Assembly (NCBI GenBank): GCA_964023275.1
Contig: OZ029914.1
Span: forward strand, 9,989,561 to 10,053,560
Direction: 5' to 3'
Source of the DNA: Norana najaformis
Taxonomy: Eukaryota; Annelida; Clitellata; Crassiclitellata; Hormogastridae
DNA: 64,000 bases
The notes below the pieces were generated by a model. The model ran no database searches. It was given only the letters and a program-made list of their open reading frames with translations, and was not told the origin of the DNA. The number at the start of each line of letters is the position of its first letter. Position 1 is the first letter of the stretch. A program made the translations under genes and the position numbers. Shown here piece after piece: positions 1-13,199 of the stretch.

Positions 1-164
1 TATATATATATATATGTACGTATACAAATACGACTGTGTATTTGATATTGCCACCTTCCATAGCTCATAAGTGCGCACAGCCACGCACGGTTTTTTGCGC
101 ATCGATGGCGCTGATCAGTTGTGAGTGAAGGATTTGCTGAGGTCCCTACACAGGGACCGCCTCG

Positions 165-230
165 TATAAGGTTCGAACCCATACTTTCCGCGTTACAAGT
201 CGAACGCTCAAACCAATCGGGTACCGTGCC
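165..230 (-). repeat. tRNA-Thr(TGU)-like relic
   Basis: Read on the minus strand this stretch resembles a tRNA: an A-box-like D arm, an anticodon loop reading CTTGTAA (anticodon TGT), and a T arm with GGTTCGAACC. The acceptor ends do not pair convincingly, so it is more likely a tRNA-derived SINE head or a pseudogene than a working tRNA. Similar TGT-type relics occur near 11.9, 23.7 and 42.1 kb. Confidence 0.35.
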
Positions 231-302
231 CCACTTGTATGTACCTGAGCCCTTTTCAGGAACCTTTCGAAACCCTGCGTACGTGGCTGTCGAAGAGATT
301 TA

Positions 303-1011
<709 letters not shown>

Positions 1012-1106
1012 AGAATGAGGTTCAAAAAATATTTTTTTGAACCTCTAATCTCTGACCTCTCCTAGTTTCACATTATCCGACTCAACCCTCTTACTCAGTC
1101 ACTTAG

Positions 1107-1738
1107 ATGACCAGTTGTTTCACCTCTTGTGCAACAAGCAAGACAAGGTGCCAGTGTCTCGTCTGCTTAAGGGCCTCCGGAAGGCAGGACTCTGGAGGAA
1201 CGACCCGCGACTGTTCGAGTCAATGAATAAGATCATTGCGTACCGACACCAGGGTGACCTCGACGAACACGGTGAAGTCCAGCTTGACAAGGAGAAATTT
1301 ATTGATTGCATAAGGGACAACATTGTTCTCATCAGACGCGCATTCACCGGCGACTTTGCCATTCCAGAATTTTATAAGTTCTGTTCTTCCATCGATAGCA
1401 TCTACTGGGCATGTCGAACCAATTCCCAAGGTAAGGTCGAATCCTACCTACCACAACTGGCCAAGTACAGCCCAGACTACTGGAACGTCGCACTTTGTAT
1501 ACACACACACACACACATGTATATATATATAATATATATATAGGCTCTATAGCTAACGGCTAGAAATATAGCACTGGAGATGTGAAGGTTCCATTCACAC
1601 TCCAGTCGAGTGGGAAATCCATCAACTATGCTCTTGCAATTACTGAGCTCGGAGCGGATTCTGTCTGCAGTTATGTTGGACACAGATCGAGCGGCGAGAC
1701 CGTCAACTGTATCAAGCTTAGCCCAGAAAATAAGCCGT
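1107..1738 (+). pseudogene. GLS: glutaminase (kidney-type) gene fragment A
   Basis: From family knowledge, animal glutaminase turns glutamine into glutamate in mitochondria. The fragment follows an AG acceptor-like site and matches the helical EF-hand-like region (VPVSRLLKGLRKAGL, DPRLFESMNKI, CIRDNIVLIRRAF, VIP-like AIPEF), then SYLPQLAKYSPDYW. It next enters the catalytic domain at GDVKVPFTLQSSGKSINYAL, which includes the Ser-x-x-Lys catalytic motif (SSGK). A CA/TA microsatellite (about 1497-1543) and a few odd bases break the frame between the two parts. The match ends at SPENKP directly before GTGATG, which looks like a natural splice donor. The rest of the catalytic domain is not found in the window. 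It is a broken copy and the longest of five. Confidence 0.85.
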
Positions 1739-2730
1739 GATGTATGAAACCGAAAGTGTAAGAGACTTCCTCCCAGATGCTTACCCACAACTCTCTGTTC
1801 GCCACTACGTCAATTTTAGCTGGCATGAGCAGTCTGCTAAATAAATACTCGTGATCTGTATGGTTTGCAGTGGAATTTGGCTTATCGCGGTTCGTGGTAT
1901 GCAGCACTCTACACAGTTTGTAAAGAAAACAACTTACAAAGATTAAGAGTATCATAGAAACGGTAATATTATACTGTGCTTCGTTTGGAATCTTTTGTCG
2001 TGACTTTTTGTAAATTGAATGAATATTTGGGCTTATTTTATCGAAAGATTCAGGTTCCGCTTCAAGTGATAGGCCTACGTGTATATTGTGGCATAGGGAC
2101 AAAATGGAACCTGTCTGGTCCAATTTTGCCCTAATATATATATTTTACGCAATGTTTCTATAAACCCAAAGGTTAGGGCTCCAAATCCCGTGCAGGACAA
2201 AACGATATTTCAAGATTTCTGTTTGCTTAGAATCTCTAGCGGATTCGGACATCAACTGCTGTACTAAACCTAGGCCTATATCTGACCTAACTTTAAACAC
2301 CGGCCCCTAGTTTTGTGTATCCTTTGGGCGGACGACATGAAAAATTGCTGTTACCTTGCCAGAGTCAGATATTTCCTGCGAGTGCATTCAAAGTTGATAG
2401 CCTGTATAGTCTTCTCAGGATTTATTTGGAAATTGACTTTGTCATAGACTCATAGCCTTGTGCTCGCTTAAATTCAGCAGTTTATAGACTTTAAAGACGC
2501 TCGGTCTAGATATCAAATTGACTAAACAAAGTGATTTTGGCCTCCACTTAGTCCTTCCTCTGCAACCCATACACTCCACTCATCTATGTTAATCGTCAGT
2601 CTCCTCATCCCATGACATCTCTCATCGTTTCTGATGGTCTCCGGCCACTACATTCTTGGTCTTTCTCTTCTCCTTTTCCATTTTGGGATCCAATTCATCA
2701 CTTGGTTGGCATCATATATCCTATCCTATT
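1739..2730. other. no gene; intron-like DNA shared between glutaminase fragments
   Basis: No coding exon. The first 300 bases after the glutaminase match recur after each of the other four glutaminase fragments. Positions about 2030-2560 recur with good similarity at about 27110-27690, following fragment C, so fragments A and C belong to one duplicated type. Confidence 0.5.
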
Positions 2731-2734
2731 CATC

Positions 2735-3590
2735 GTAATCGTAATCTCGAGATTTCTACAGCGCCCAACGAAAACTAAGTCGCGGGGACCAGCTTATTCA
2801 CAGGAGCTCAGTCAAAACAAAATCGATAGGCAAAAGGGTTCGGTTCCAGCTCAAGATCCAGGAGACAGACAGTAGGACGGCTACGGTGGATGGTGTTTGA
2901 AATTGAAGCGAGAAGAAAGGTAAGGCGGAGAAGAAGATTCAGAATAAGATTTTTGGAAAAGAAATTTTTCAGTTTTGAGTGAAGGTGAAGCGTTGGTGAG
3001 TTCGTATGATGTATCAGATAACTGTCGTAATTCTGGCGGGAGCTTATTCCAGAGGGGTGAGGCAGCTATAGCTATAGAGCGATTTCCAAATTTTAAGGAT
3101 GAGGTGACGGGAGGGTGAAGAAGTGTTAGGACAGACGAGGAGCGGGTTGAACGGAGTGGTTGGATTTTAAATAATTGACGAAGATATTACGGTTGAGAGA
3201 GAGGACTGAAGTGTGTTGTAGGTAAGGGATTAGACTTTGTACTCTATTCTTTCAGGTATTTTAAGCCAGTGAAGTGATTTGAGAACAGCGGTGATGTGAT
3301 GGTGTTTGGGAGTTTTGGTGACAGCACGAGCGAGAGCATTCTGGATAGCTTGAAGGCGGCTTATCTGGGTTGTGTCTATATTGAGGAAAAGTGAATTACA
3401 GTAATCAAGTTTTGCATGGACTATGGATGTGGCGATGGTAGATGCAGTTTTGAAGTCAAGCATAGGGCGGATTCTGCGAAGGTCACGGATTTGCATGAAG
3501 CAAGAGCGGGAAAGATGGGTGATATGATCAGAAAAGGTGAGGTTTTGATCGAATATTACACCTAAATTATGGATAGGAGAGCTAGTATTA
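2735..3590 (-). mobile_element. L2/CR1-like LINE, 5'-truncated
   Basis: The minus strand encodes the end of a non-LTR reverse transcriptase at 3230-3496 (IRDLRRIRPMLDF, LDYCNSLF, LQAIQNALAR, ITAVLKSLHWL), in degraded frames. The element's 3' end lies near 2740 and reads, on the minus strand, GGCGCTGTAGAAATCTCGAG followed by short ATTACG repeats, the type of 3' end known for L2-like LINEs. Eight related 3' ends occur in the window. Confidence 0.75.
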
Positions 3591-3599
3591 AATGTGTCG

Positions 3600-5040
3600 G
3601 TGGAGGCAGGGTCTAGGGTGAGGGAGAAAGAGGGGTCAGAAATTTTCTTCAGTCTTCGCTTTATGATGATATTCTCAATATCCCCTTGTGCTGTCGTTTC
3701 TCTAACGGTTTATAAGTCAGGAAGACAACATGATACTAGGGTAGAAATCGTCGGTGATGGTGTTCGTGAGATGGTGCAGGAGCGCATTTCGATATCTGAA
3801 GCTACATGTACAAAAATTTGAAGAATTCTTGTTAAGCGGCTATGTTTCCAGTCCTTTCTTGTTTGTCACCATATAATTGACGAGGTTTCAGATCCATACA
3901 GCAGTGTGCTTAATACTTTAGCTTCGTAGACGAATGGCCGATAGACATTTTATTTGGCCTTTCGAAATGATTCTGCAATTATACTGTCTTGCAAAAATAC
4001 AGTGAATTAGCTCAGCTATCAGACACTTTATGTCCATGAGAGTTCTATCCAGCATCCAGTAATATTTACTGTATCCATGCTGTACTGTCAATCATCATTC
4101 CATGTCGCCGAGACCATCAGCATCTCTCCTAATTAAAATTAACGCTGCTCAGTGTACGCCATGGGTCTCTCTGTCTATGGGCATTATTATCAACAACTCC
4201 GTCGCTGTCGTTTTAATTCAGGTTGTCAGTTTGTCCACTTCTAAATTTATAACTAGATAATTAAGATTCGTCTACGCCTTTAGTGGAACGATTACAATTA
4301 GGAAGCGATTTAAGTGTTGTCGGTCAAGTTGATCATACAGAAAACTGAACCCTCCTGATATAATTTTATTCGGTTCGTATACCCAAGAGGCGGTGAGTGG
4401 CTATGTGCTTGAATGCTTGTGCTTGCTGATAGCTTGGTTACTTCCGCTTACGAAACTGTGTAGAAGCTACGGAAAACGCTTGACGAGTTGTCAAATTTTG
4501 TCAAGCAGAACTACTAAGGCCCACAAGCTGTATGAAACTCAGACTTCTTTATCTTTCACGGCGCCTGTCGTCCGCTGTGACCACCACGCAATACCTACTG
4601 TACATCCACAATTTGATGTGTATTATTCAAATAATGCTTGCATACTGTGGAGGTTCTTTTATCAGGCCAGGCGCGATGACAACGCAGCTGTACAAATGCA
4701 TGTCCTCTAATGCAGTGGTTCTCAAACTTCTTCAGACTGTGGCACACTTGGCATTGCAAATTTCTGTGGCGGCACACCTGTGTTCTTAATGCTGGACTCT
4801 CGTGTAACCGTAAATTTATAGTAGGCCTATTTTACAGTTTGCACTACAGTGACTGTATTACAATATAACAAATTTTACATAAATATTAGGTTGACGAAAG
4901 TTTTTATACAAATATGATTGCATAAATATGAAAAAGTGCGTTGTAATTTAGACGAAAATATTTTTAACTATCAAAATTTGGCGACACATCGCTGGTTCTC
5001 TCGCGACACACGCGGCACAAAGTTTAAGGAACTCTGCTCT
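3600..5040. repeat. dispersed repeat blocks without genes
   Basis: No credible exon. Three blocks recur elsewhere: 3680-3830 resembles 27870-28020, 3850-4180 resembles 57880-58245, and 4190-4410 resembles 48240-48560 and 58395-58605. 4590-4690 resembles 51170-51260. These are probably pieces of old transposons or of a segmental duplication. Confidence 0.45.
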
Positions 5041-5470
5041 AATCTGTGACCGGCCCTAGTTTCGGATTACTCGACTCATCCCTCCTTACTCATCTATCAA
5101 TGCGAGCACACCTCCGCTTGCGCTCTCACCTGCAGCTTTTCAGTCAATGACTGAGAACCGAACTTTCCAAGCCATCCTCTCCTGCTTCCGTTCTTGCACC
5201 ATCACCAACGATTTCCACCGTTGCACCATGTTGTATCCCTGACTTGACCCCTCCACTATTCTTACCTGGCACCAAAAATAAACAGACAAAAATTTAGCTC
5301 TTGCGGACTTTATTACTTCCGTGATTGGGCCCAAGACTCGCAGGCCGTAATACATAGGTCAGCAGACCCGTCATTACTGCCTTCAGAGAGGTATGTCTAC
5401 TTAACATCTGTGTGGTTTTCGGTATGTTTGCAGTTAATGGTTGTAATTTGTGATGATATTTTTGCATAAA
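5040..5470. repeat. dispersed duplicated block upstream of glutaminase fragment B
   Basis: 5040-5110 resembles 1040-1100 (upstream of fragment A) and 51280-51350. 5320-5470 resembles 56885-57030, sharing the phrase GATTGGGCCCAAG and ACATCTGTGTGGTTT. No coding content is seen. Confidence 0.45.
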
Positions 5471-5483
5471 CCCATCGTTATGA

Positions 5484-5856
5484 GACAACATTGTTCTAAT
5501 CAGACGCGGATTTACCGGCGACTTTGCCATTCCAGAATTTTCTAAGTTCTATTCTTCCAACGATAGCATCTACTGGGCATGTCGAACCAATTTCTGTGGT
5601 AAAGTCGCATCCTACATACCACAACTGGCCAAGTACAGCCCCGACTACTGGAACGTGTCACTTTGTACATGTAGGTCCTAAAGCTGACATTGGAGATGTG
5701 AATGTACCATTCACACTCCAGTCGAGTGGGAAACCAATCAACTACGCTCTTGCAATTACTGAGCTCGGAGAGGATTCTGTCTTCAGTTATGTTCGATATA
5801 GACCATGCGGCGAGACCTTCAACTGTATCAAGCTCAGCCCAGAAAATAAGCCGTGA
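5484..5856 (+). pseudogene. GLS: glutaminase gene fragment B
   Basis: Begins abruptly inside the helical domain (DNIVLIRRGF, IPQLAKYSPDYW), without the upstream part present in fragment A. After one frameshift it continues into VNVPFTLQSSGKPINYALAI, keeping the Ser-x-x-Lys motif of the glutaminase active site. It ends at SPENKP before GTGATT, a plausible donor. The leader exon of the CARD/NHL gene G1 starts 371 bp after its end. Because the 5' edge is abrupt and the frame is broken, this is a duplicated fragment, not a gene. Confidence 0.85.
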
Positions 5857-6227
5857 TTTATGAAACCGAAAGTGTAATAGGCTTTCTGCCAGATGCTTAC
5901 CCACAACTCTCTGATCGCCCCTGCATAAATTTTAGCTCGCATGTGCAGTCTGCTAAATATTTATGATCTCTATTTAATTGCTGTGGAATTTGGCTTATCG
6001 CGGTTCATGGTACACGACACTCTACAAAGTTTGTAAAGAAAACAACTTACAAAGATCAAGAGCATCAAAGAGAAACGTTAATGTTACCGTGAGCTCCGTT
6101 TGGTAACTTTTATATTTATTTTTTTAATTTGATTGAATATTTTGGCTTATTTTATCGGACGATTCAATTGTTGTGGAATCTGCGTTGTATTACAGTTTTG
6201 CATCGCACTGTGTGCTGTGTAAAAGAG

Positions 6228-6276
6228 ATGGCAGAAGGTGGTATACAAGACAGTCCTCAGCCACCAGGTGGAATAG
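6228..6276 (+). CDS. leader exon of CARD/NHL-family copy G1
   Basis: A start codon opens MAEGGIQDSPQPPGGI, matching the leaders at 28577 and 33654. A GT donor after ATAG leaves one base over (phase 1), as the downstream exons require. An alternative donor 15 bases later (GAAG before GTCAGT) is also phase 1 and is stronger here. No CARD exons were found between this exon and the exon at 9595, so G1 looks degraded. No signal peptide is visible. Confidence 0.5.
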
Positions 6277-6765
6277 GTCTACAGGCTGAAGGTCAGTACT
6301 GCTGGACATTGTTCAGATGATCAAGAAAGTGCTATCTATTTCTATTACATTACGAACCAGTTTCTAAACAGTGGATTTCTATTCTCCGTGGTTTTTTTGT
6401 ATTAAATTTGGAGTCATTGTATATTTGGGCAATGAATGATGATGAAAAGTTGAGCATAATGGACTGTCAACATAAAGGTCAGGGGTTAAAATTCTCACCA
6501 AAGTAGAATGATATTTAAAGATGTGTGCTCGATTAACACTTTCCAGGGCTGAAGTTCTGAACTTTGAATGGACTAAACGATGGTACTTTAGTGCTTGATA
6601 CCTGGCAGTTTTCTTATTGTTAAAAATTCGTTTGATTCCAGTCCGCCTACTTTCTATGGGTTGAAATTGTATATTTGATTATGTACATATGTATGTATGT
6701 ATTTATGCATGTATGTATATATATATGTTTGTATATATGTATGAATGTGTTAACAGTGACCATTG

Positions 6766-6823
6766 GTTTATTTATTTATTTATTTGTTTATTTATTTATT
6801 TATTTGTTTATTTATTTATTTAT
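6766..6823. repeat. (TTTA)n-type microsatellite
   Basis: A run of TTTA with scattered TTTG units, following TATG-rich sequence from 6680. The TATG-rich stretch recurs in the equivalent introns at 28970 and 34050; the TTTA run is specific to G1. Confidence 0.85.
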
Positions 6824-6839
6824 TTTAAAGAACTTGTAA

Positions 6840-7615
6840 CGCACGCAATGTCAGTACACCTGAATCTAAAGTGCGGATGTATATTCGCTAGGGGCCAAGA
6901 TGGAATTTTAACCAAGTTAATTTAAGGATATACGCAAGTATGAAAGTATTGCCATACTCACTCATTAGTAGTTGTTGAAGTTTGGGAGAAAGAGAGGGGG
7001 CAGCTAGTGCAGAAACTTCAACTGATGTCAACGCCTGGTCGTGAAGTAAGGGTAGGACGCCTGATTAATTGTTTTGTTCAGACAGAGAGATGAGATCTGA
7101 AAACTGGCAAGTGAATCACCGTGCCCACACAGAGAGCGATTGCGTAATCAGATGCAAGAGAGACAGGAAGACAGACGGGTTCAGATACAGGGAGAGATAT
7201 GCAGACAGACCACGCTGAGTAAAGAGTCCGCTTAGACGCGAAAGAAGTCAATCGAGAGTTAGGCGTCAGAGAACACAGTCAAAATAACTCTGAGAGGTTC
7301 CACTCTCGGGAATATAGGCGCAGTTGAAAACGTAGGCTCTTATAGAGTCTAGAGTCTTCTGGCACTATAGCAATCGTTACGGGTAGAATTAGTTTGTCGT
7401 AGACAAAGGTTCATCGCTCGCTCCGTGATGTACTTTGATTGAACTAGAATCACGCTCGCGTTGTCAGACATTGATTGAAAGATATGCATGTGACGAATGA
7501 CAATCCGAAATAAACGATGGAAAACTGAACAATGCGAATCGGATGTGAACCCAATATCGTAGCTGGTAGTAGCAGAAACAATATCCTAATCGACGCTAGA
7601 AAAGAACACTATCAC
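6840..7615. other. no gene seen (intron of G1)
   Basis: No coding exon is recognisable. In G2 and G3 the CARD exons lie in the corresponding interval. Here they are missing, apparently replaced by unrelated sequence and the LINE that follows. Confidence 0.4.
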
Positions 7616-7619
7616 AGAA

Positions 7620-9290
7620 TCATGCAAAAGCCAAGATGAGGTAGTGAGTCTTAACAAGTGATTTAAAAGATGATAGCGAGTTTGCAAGTCGGGCCTTTTG
7701 TGGTAGACGATTCCAAATGCGAGGAGCACAGCAGCTAAAGGCACGTGATCCTACAGATGTCCTGAACCTAGGTTCTTGCAACAAACCAGTATCAGAAGAA
7801 CGCAAAAATCCAGGAGGGCGATTTGTAGTCAGCAAAGTATTAAAATATGATGGAAGGCCAGTGTTCTGAATCCTTCGGAAGGTCAAGCATGCAATTTTAA
7901 ACATAATACGCCACTCAACAGGAAGCCAGTGAAGTTCACGAAGACGATCTAATGCACTTGATGAAGATGAATATGTAACAACCCTAGAAAAAGAGTTTTG
8001 AACCCTGTGGAGCTTTTTTACATTAAGAGAGGATATGCCGTACAACACTGCATTTGCATAGTCTAATCGAGAACCAACAAGTGCACATGCCACTGTCTTA
8101 GCCATGTCATTAGTCATGGAATGTATGATGTAACGAAATGCCTTGATGTGATAGAAACAAGACTTGCAAATCGAAGATACGTGTGAAGTCATAGTGAGCG
8201 AGTTTTCAAGGGTGACGTCAAGAGTTTTAATTTTGTCTGATAGTTGGATTTTGGTTCCTGCAAGGTCAATAGATGAATGCGAAGTGAAAGACTGCATACG
8301 CTGGTGAGTTGTGAAAAGAATTTGCCTCTGACTTATCTGGATTGATTGCAATATCATTATAGTTGTGTATCATCAGCATATTGCTGAACCAATGTATTAT
8401 GCGTGGGTGCAATTTGACAAATGGGTGAAATAAAGATTGAAAATAGGAGAGGCCCAAGGACAGAACCCTGAGGTACACCTGAACGACAAACAGTAGGATC
8501 AGAGCGAGATGAGTTTATTGCAACTCGGTGAGAACGATCATTGAGATAAGAAGATACCCAGTGAAGAGCAGAACCAGTAATTCCAGAGTCGCGACAACAA
8601 AATACCATGATCTACAGCATCAAATGCAGCACTCAAATCAAGAGATATAAGAAGAGATGCTTTGCCAAAATTCACTGAATTAAATATAATGCTAAGTGTG
8701 CCAGTAAGAGCAGTCTCAGTTGAATTATATTTACGATAAGCCGACTGAAAAGGACTAAAATTTGGAGAAGATGTTACATGCCCTGAAGACGTATGAGAAA
8801 TAGGCGTTCAAGCGGTTTGGAGATATTATTCAGCTTGAAGAGAGGTAGATATAATTAGCAAGACAGTCCTTATCAAGATTAGGTTTTTTGGTAGAGATGT
8901 CACAAGAGCAGTTTTAAAAGCAGAGGGAAACGACATTCGCAAAAGGAGAGATTAGCCAGGTGAGCAATGAGGATAGAAAACATGCGGCAGACAAGTCAAG
9001 AAGCACAAGTTTTTTCACCCTAATCTCATCCATAGAACACATGATGTCATTATTATGTCATTACAGCCAGCAAGAAGGACGGATTTTGTTTAATGAAACC
9101 TATGATATGTAGACTAAAAGGGGAATATTAATGAGATGAGATAGATGGGTTTGCATACAATTCATAACTAGCATTCAAGAATTTTATATAGAAACTTCAA
9201 AGTGGAGATGGATCTGTAATTAAACAGGTCGCCGGGGTCAAGAGAAGGTTTAGCAGAGAACGAACTATGAGCAAAAGCAGACGGGAAGGA
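7620..9290 (-). mobile_element. L2/CR1-like LINE reverse transcriptase relic
   Basis: Reading leftward on the minus strand, the order is that of a LINE reverse transcriptase. A DPDDLSNFRPIS-like start lies near 9240. Then come SGVPQGSVLGPLLFSIF and YADDTQL (8608-8357) and a thumb region with SRLDYANAVLYG, LHRVQNSFSRVV and LHWLPVEWRI. The C-terminal end is AFSCCAPRIWNRLPQKAR (to 7620). Several frameshifts separate the parts, so it is inactive. Shortened relics of the same insertion lie in the matching introns of G2 (about 30860-32060) and G3 (about 36540-36760), so it predates the tandem duplication. Confidence 0.85.
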
Positions 9291-9594
9291 ACATTATGAG
9301 AAATTTATTATTGATGTAATGATTGTGCTATACGGTACGTGTGGTATGACGACTTGTATTTGTTTACATTATTGTAATACCATACTTATTTATATCGTGA
9401 TATTATATGCAGAGTTAAACATTCTGGTCTTCTTGCATGACTGTCCTGAGATATGAATCAATTTGCTGAGCCCGAGGAAGCTGTCAAGTCTAATGACAGT
9501 GTGAAATCTTCATTTCCATTTACTTTTTAAGCCAGTAAGCATGTAACTAATTGTAACTATGTGACAATTGTTGATATTAATATTGTTGTTTCAG

Positions 9595-9954
9595 TGTTGG
9601 TACAGGTGCATGTTTCCAATGAGAGAGATCCCGAACAAGTGAATGCGGAGGAAGACCACATTGTTGAAGCCTTGGTTAATATACTTCAGAACACAACACT
9701 TCCCCAGTACCAAAGAATAAGAGAGCAATTGGACCTGCGAACAATGCGAGCTAGGAAAGGCCAGAGTATTGTTTTCTTCATCTACTGCAAGACTCTAAAG
9801 GAGCTTTTATATCTGTATGAGTTGCTGACGAAAGGAGAGTTCAAGAAAAATATTGCAATAGTCTTCGATCTGTTGATTACCAGAAGAAAAACAAGAGTAT
9901 CGACAGTGAATTGGTCAGAAGAAGAGTTCACAAAAGCCAAGACATACTTTGAGA
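9595..9954 (+). CDS. alpha/beta death-adaptor-like exon T1 of G1
   Basis: An open 360-nt exon between TTTCAG and GTAAGT, phase 1 at both ends. It encodes 119 complete codons. The reading has an acidic start, a helix (IVEALVNILQNT), a strand (LDLRTMRA), a hydrophobic strand (SIVFFIYCKT), a helix (LKELLYLYELLTKGEFKKNI) and a last helix (SEEEFTKAKTYF). This pattern reminds me of the TRADD-N-like domain found with CARDs and NLRs in invertebrates, but I cannot confirm the family. Near-identical exons occur at 32393 and 37133. Strong conservation of this exon contrasts with the damage elsewhere in G1. Confidence 0.75.
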
Positions 9955-10024
9955 GTAAGTTTTCTCTGTCGTTTTCAGTTTCACAGCCTGCATTTAGATT
10001 GAAAACCACTTTTGGGAAACTTTG

Positions 10025-10900
10025 ATGTTTGGGTTATCTGAAACTGTAAAAAGTCAGTTTATTGCTAATATATTATTCTTGTGTATATATATATATTCAC
10101 TTTAAAATAACAATATGGGTTAGGTATACATACACACATATATATATTCACATTTCAAAAACAATATGGGTTATGCCTACATTTTCAAAGCTCAGCAGTG
10201 CATATGCTATTATCTGATGACATTGTCCAGGAAATCATCTTTATATTGAGCAGTAATAGCCATAAATAACAACAACAGTAATATTAATATTAATAAAATG
10301 TCAAAATCTGAGTTGCCATTCATGAGTGTTCTCAATTCTTAGTTGATGATCACCTGCTTGTCGACGATATTTCGAAGTGTCAATCGATCGGACATCGAAC
10401 TTTCGATTTGCCCAATTCGTAGCATGGATAAGAAAAGTCGTTGACTTTCGTATGTATAGGCCTACCTTTAATAGACGATCAGTTCAATGACAACAGTACT
10501 TGGAGCGACAACATGCAGTTGCTAAATATACGCATCTTTCAACAACATTTGTGACTAACATTCAGCTTAACACACAACAGACTACTGCTACAAAATCTTA
10601 TTTGCGCTCTCATAACAAAGCATTATCGAGTGCATTTTATAGGCTCTTTCCCGCCACAAAGCAGACCAGTTCAGACAGTTCTGAACCAGTCCTTGACTCA
10701 TCACAACGTACGTATTGGTTGGTTCCCACAGTTTAACGACATCTTATAGCATAAAAGGCCGTTGATGTCGCCCTTCTCCTATATCCAGGCTTGGGACCGG
10801 CACTACCCGAGTACGTTAGTTGCGGAGTTGCACCGTACGGTCGTCGTTCCCGTACGGGCTACGTTCCCGGGCACTTTAATTTTTATTTTAAGCGCGAGAC
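10025..10900. other. intron, no gene seen
   Basis: AT-rich intron between exon T1 and the NHL exon. From about 10590 onward it parallels about 40780 onward in G3, showing that the two introns descend from one ancestor. A CGTACGG-rich stretch at 10830-10870 corresponds to the expanded minisatellite at 41022-41089. Confidence 0.5.
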
Positions 10901-11640
10901 ACAGCCGTGTGCGTACGGGGTTTAATCAAGCGCATCAGGCGTTTTTCACCAAGATTGCATTCATTACATTGGTTGCCTGTCGAACAAAGAATCCAGTTTA
11001 AAATCTGTCTTACAGTCCGCACAGGACTACATTTAAATCAGCCGACCTATCTCTCTTGCATGTTGAACCGTCGTACCAACAAATATTGCACTCGATCAAC
11101 TGACACTACGATTCTTGGCATTTGCTGCCAAGTTCTAGTTGTTGTGTCAGTTCTGTGATATCATTCAGGTCTAAAGTTAAGACCCGTCTATTTCAACTTA
11201 CTTAAACGCCGTTGCATATAGTTTCAGGTATTTCTGACCTATCGGAATTCTACCTTGCTTCTCATATAGATTATGATTTTGAATTCGATTTCCCTTGAAG
11301 CGGCCATCGACTGATGCCTTCAGCATTATGTTAATAAACCGATCTATATCCGATGCCAGCACTGCACCTTTTGACTTTGGAACTCTCTCCCACATAAAAC
11401 CGCCATTAAAAATTAAGTCCCACTTTTTAAGAAGTCTTACTCTGATCCATCCAATCCGCCTCATTTCCATTTATGTCAACCTAAACATAACGCACCGTCC
11501 GTCTCCTCTGTTTAGACTTCTCTGGCAATCAGATTTTGTTCTCCACACGGCGTCTCTGACCAACCCTTTAACATGACTCAGCGATCTTGAATAAGTTGTT
11601 GCCTTGCTTTTAAGTAGCGCTTTAGAAATCTTAGAGTTTA
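10900..11640 (+). mobile_element. LINE C-terminal fragment
   Basis: The + strand retains LHSLHWLPVEQRIQFKICLTVRTGLHLNQPTYL, the hallmark end of an L2/CR1/jockey-like reverse transcriptase, in broken frames. The same fragment, at the same intron position, lies at about 41140-41860 in G3. Confidence 0.7.
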
Positions 11641-11729
11641 TGGCTACGATTTTTATGGTTCATGATACAAAAACGTCAACAAAGGTTGTCATGACAACAT
11701 TTGATTTAGCCAGTTAAATGAGGATGTGG

Positions 11730-11935
11730 TTGGTGATGAATTCTCTGCTCGAAGAGCTTTATGCCACACGGGGATAAGATGGTTGAGGTGGTTTCCCGTT
11801 GCCTTCCTCGCAGACAGTTGTGGTGAGCAACTTTTCCAAAGTCGCTATGCAATGTCTTGAGGCAGATTTGCACCTCCGACCCTCCGGTTACAAGACACAG
11901 AACACACCGCTACACCACAGCGTCCAGCCACATAA
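11730..11935 (-). repeat. tRNA-derived SINE
   Basis: On the minus strand, about 11860-11930 reads as a tRNA head with an anticodon loop CTTGTAA and a box-B-like GGAGGTGCAAATC. It is followed by a constant body containing CCGTTGCCTTCCTCGCAGAC (written here as the + strand). The paralogous copy at 41930-42125 keeps a better box B (GGGTTCGAATC). Confidence 0.5.
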
Positions 11936-13195
11936 ATTTAAACAGCAAATTAACGATTTACATTAACATTGTGTAGTTCGATTTGCCGCCAGTTGATCGC
12001 CGATTTTCTGAGAAGAACAGATGAAAGAAACTTGAAATATCCTCTTAAAATTAGTTTTGCGAATAGCAGATCGAAGAGCAGCGTTTATCGATGATGTTCG
12101 ATAATAGATATTCGTTGCCTTCATGACCAAAGCGATTGAAACCTTGAGAAGATTAGTCCGTCGACTAAGTCGGTGTCGGAAGAGCTGGTGATATTTGAGC
12201 CGTATTATCTGCAGCTTCTGACTCCTTGAGTTAGATGGTCATCTTAGTGACATTGCATACTAGCTGTTCGATGAAGTCTGCTTGCATTGTGAAAGGCTTT
12301 CAGTCTTGTGTCTGAAGAATATGTATTTTGTCACGTTCACATTGTCAATTGGTGTTTCTTTGCGAAAAAACCAAGAACTTTGAAGCCTGATGAACTGTTC
12401 TACGGGTTGCGATACATGATCTCTTGTAGTTCTATGATATTGAAGTCATAGGCTGCTTGTGGTAATGTTTTAACCATTTTGCTTCCAAGCTAATATTTTG
12501 GTCAACTAAATAAAATAAAATCAGTTGAAATTGTACAGCATAACATTGTACTGTGGTTACATCTTATTTCACACAGTTTACTAATGACTTAATATCCTAG
12601 TACCAAGTAGAAATCTCCGAAATTATTGGACCCCTATTACCATTGGTAAAACGTGTTTGCCTTCAACAGTATTTCCCACTGGAAACGTAGTTCGGAAAGA
12701 TTACGTTATCTTGCTTTGTTTGCAAACTGTGAAGTACGTGAAGATGACGTCTGCTGCAAATGCATTTGCATGAACCGATCATTAGATTCACAATTAAGCT
12801 CGTTACAAAATCTGAGGATTCAATTATGAAGAATTATAACACTCCTTGTTTAATTTTAAACAAGCATTTTCCTTCACAAAACGTCATTGGATCAGTGGTA
12901 TACTTTTTTCTCCAAATAAAAAAATAAACTTTTTTCTCCAAGACTTCTATATCTTATTAAAATTAGTAGTATTAGAAGTAATTCCCCAGTGTTGCAAGGC
13001 ATCTGCAATATAACAACGTTCCAAACTTTTCAAGTTTATGGCCTTGAAAATGCACTTGGAAACACACTCTCCCTGTTCTTCTCTCTGTATCCGTGTGTTT
13101 CACTTTATATATCACTGTTTCTTTCTGTTACTAATTCTTCCTCTCTGCTGTTATTGCTGTCCATGTTCCCATGTTCTCTAGAATATCTTTGGCAA
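11936..13195. other. intron, no gene seen
   Basis: No exon. The segment is collinear with 42125-43150 of G3 (for example a shared GCCAGTTGATCGCCGATTTTC), so it is duplicated intron. Confidence 0.5.
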
Positions 13196-13199
13196 ACGC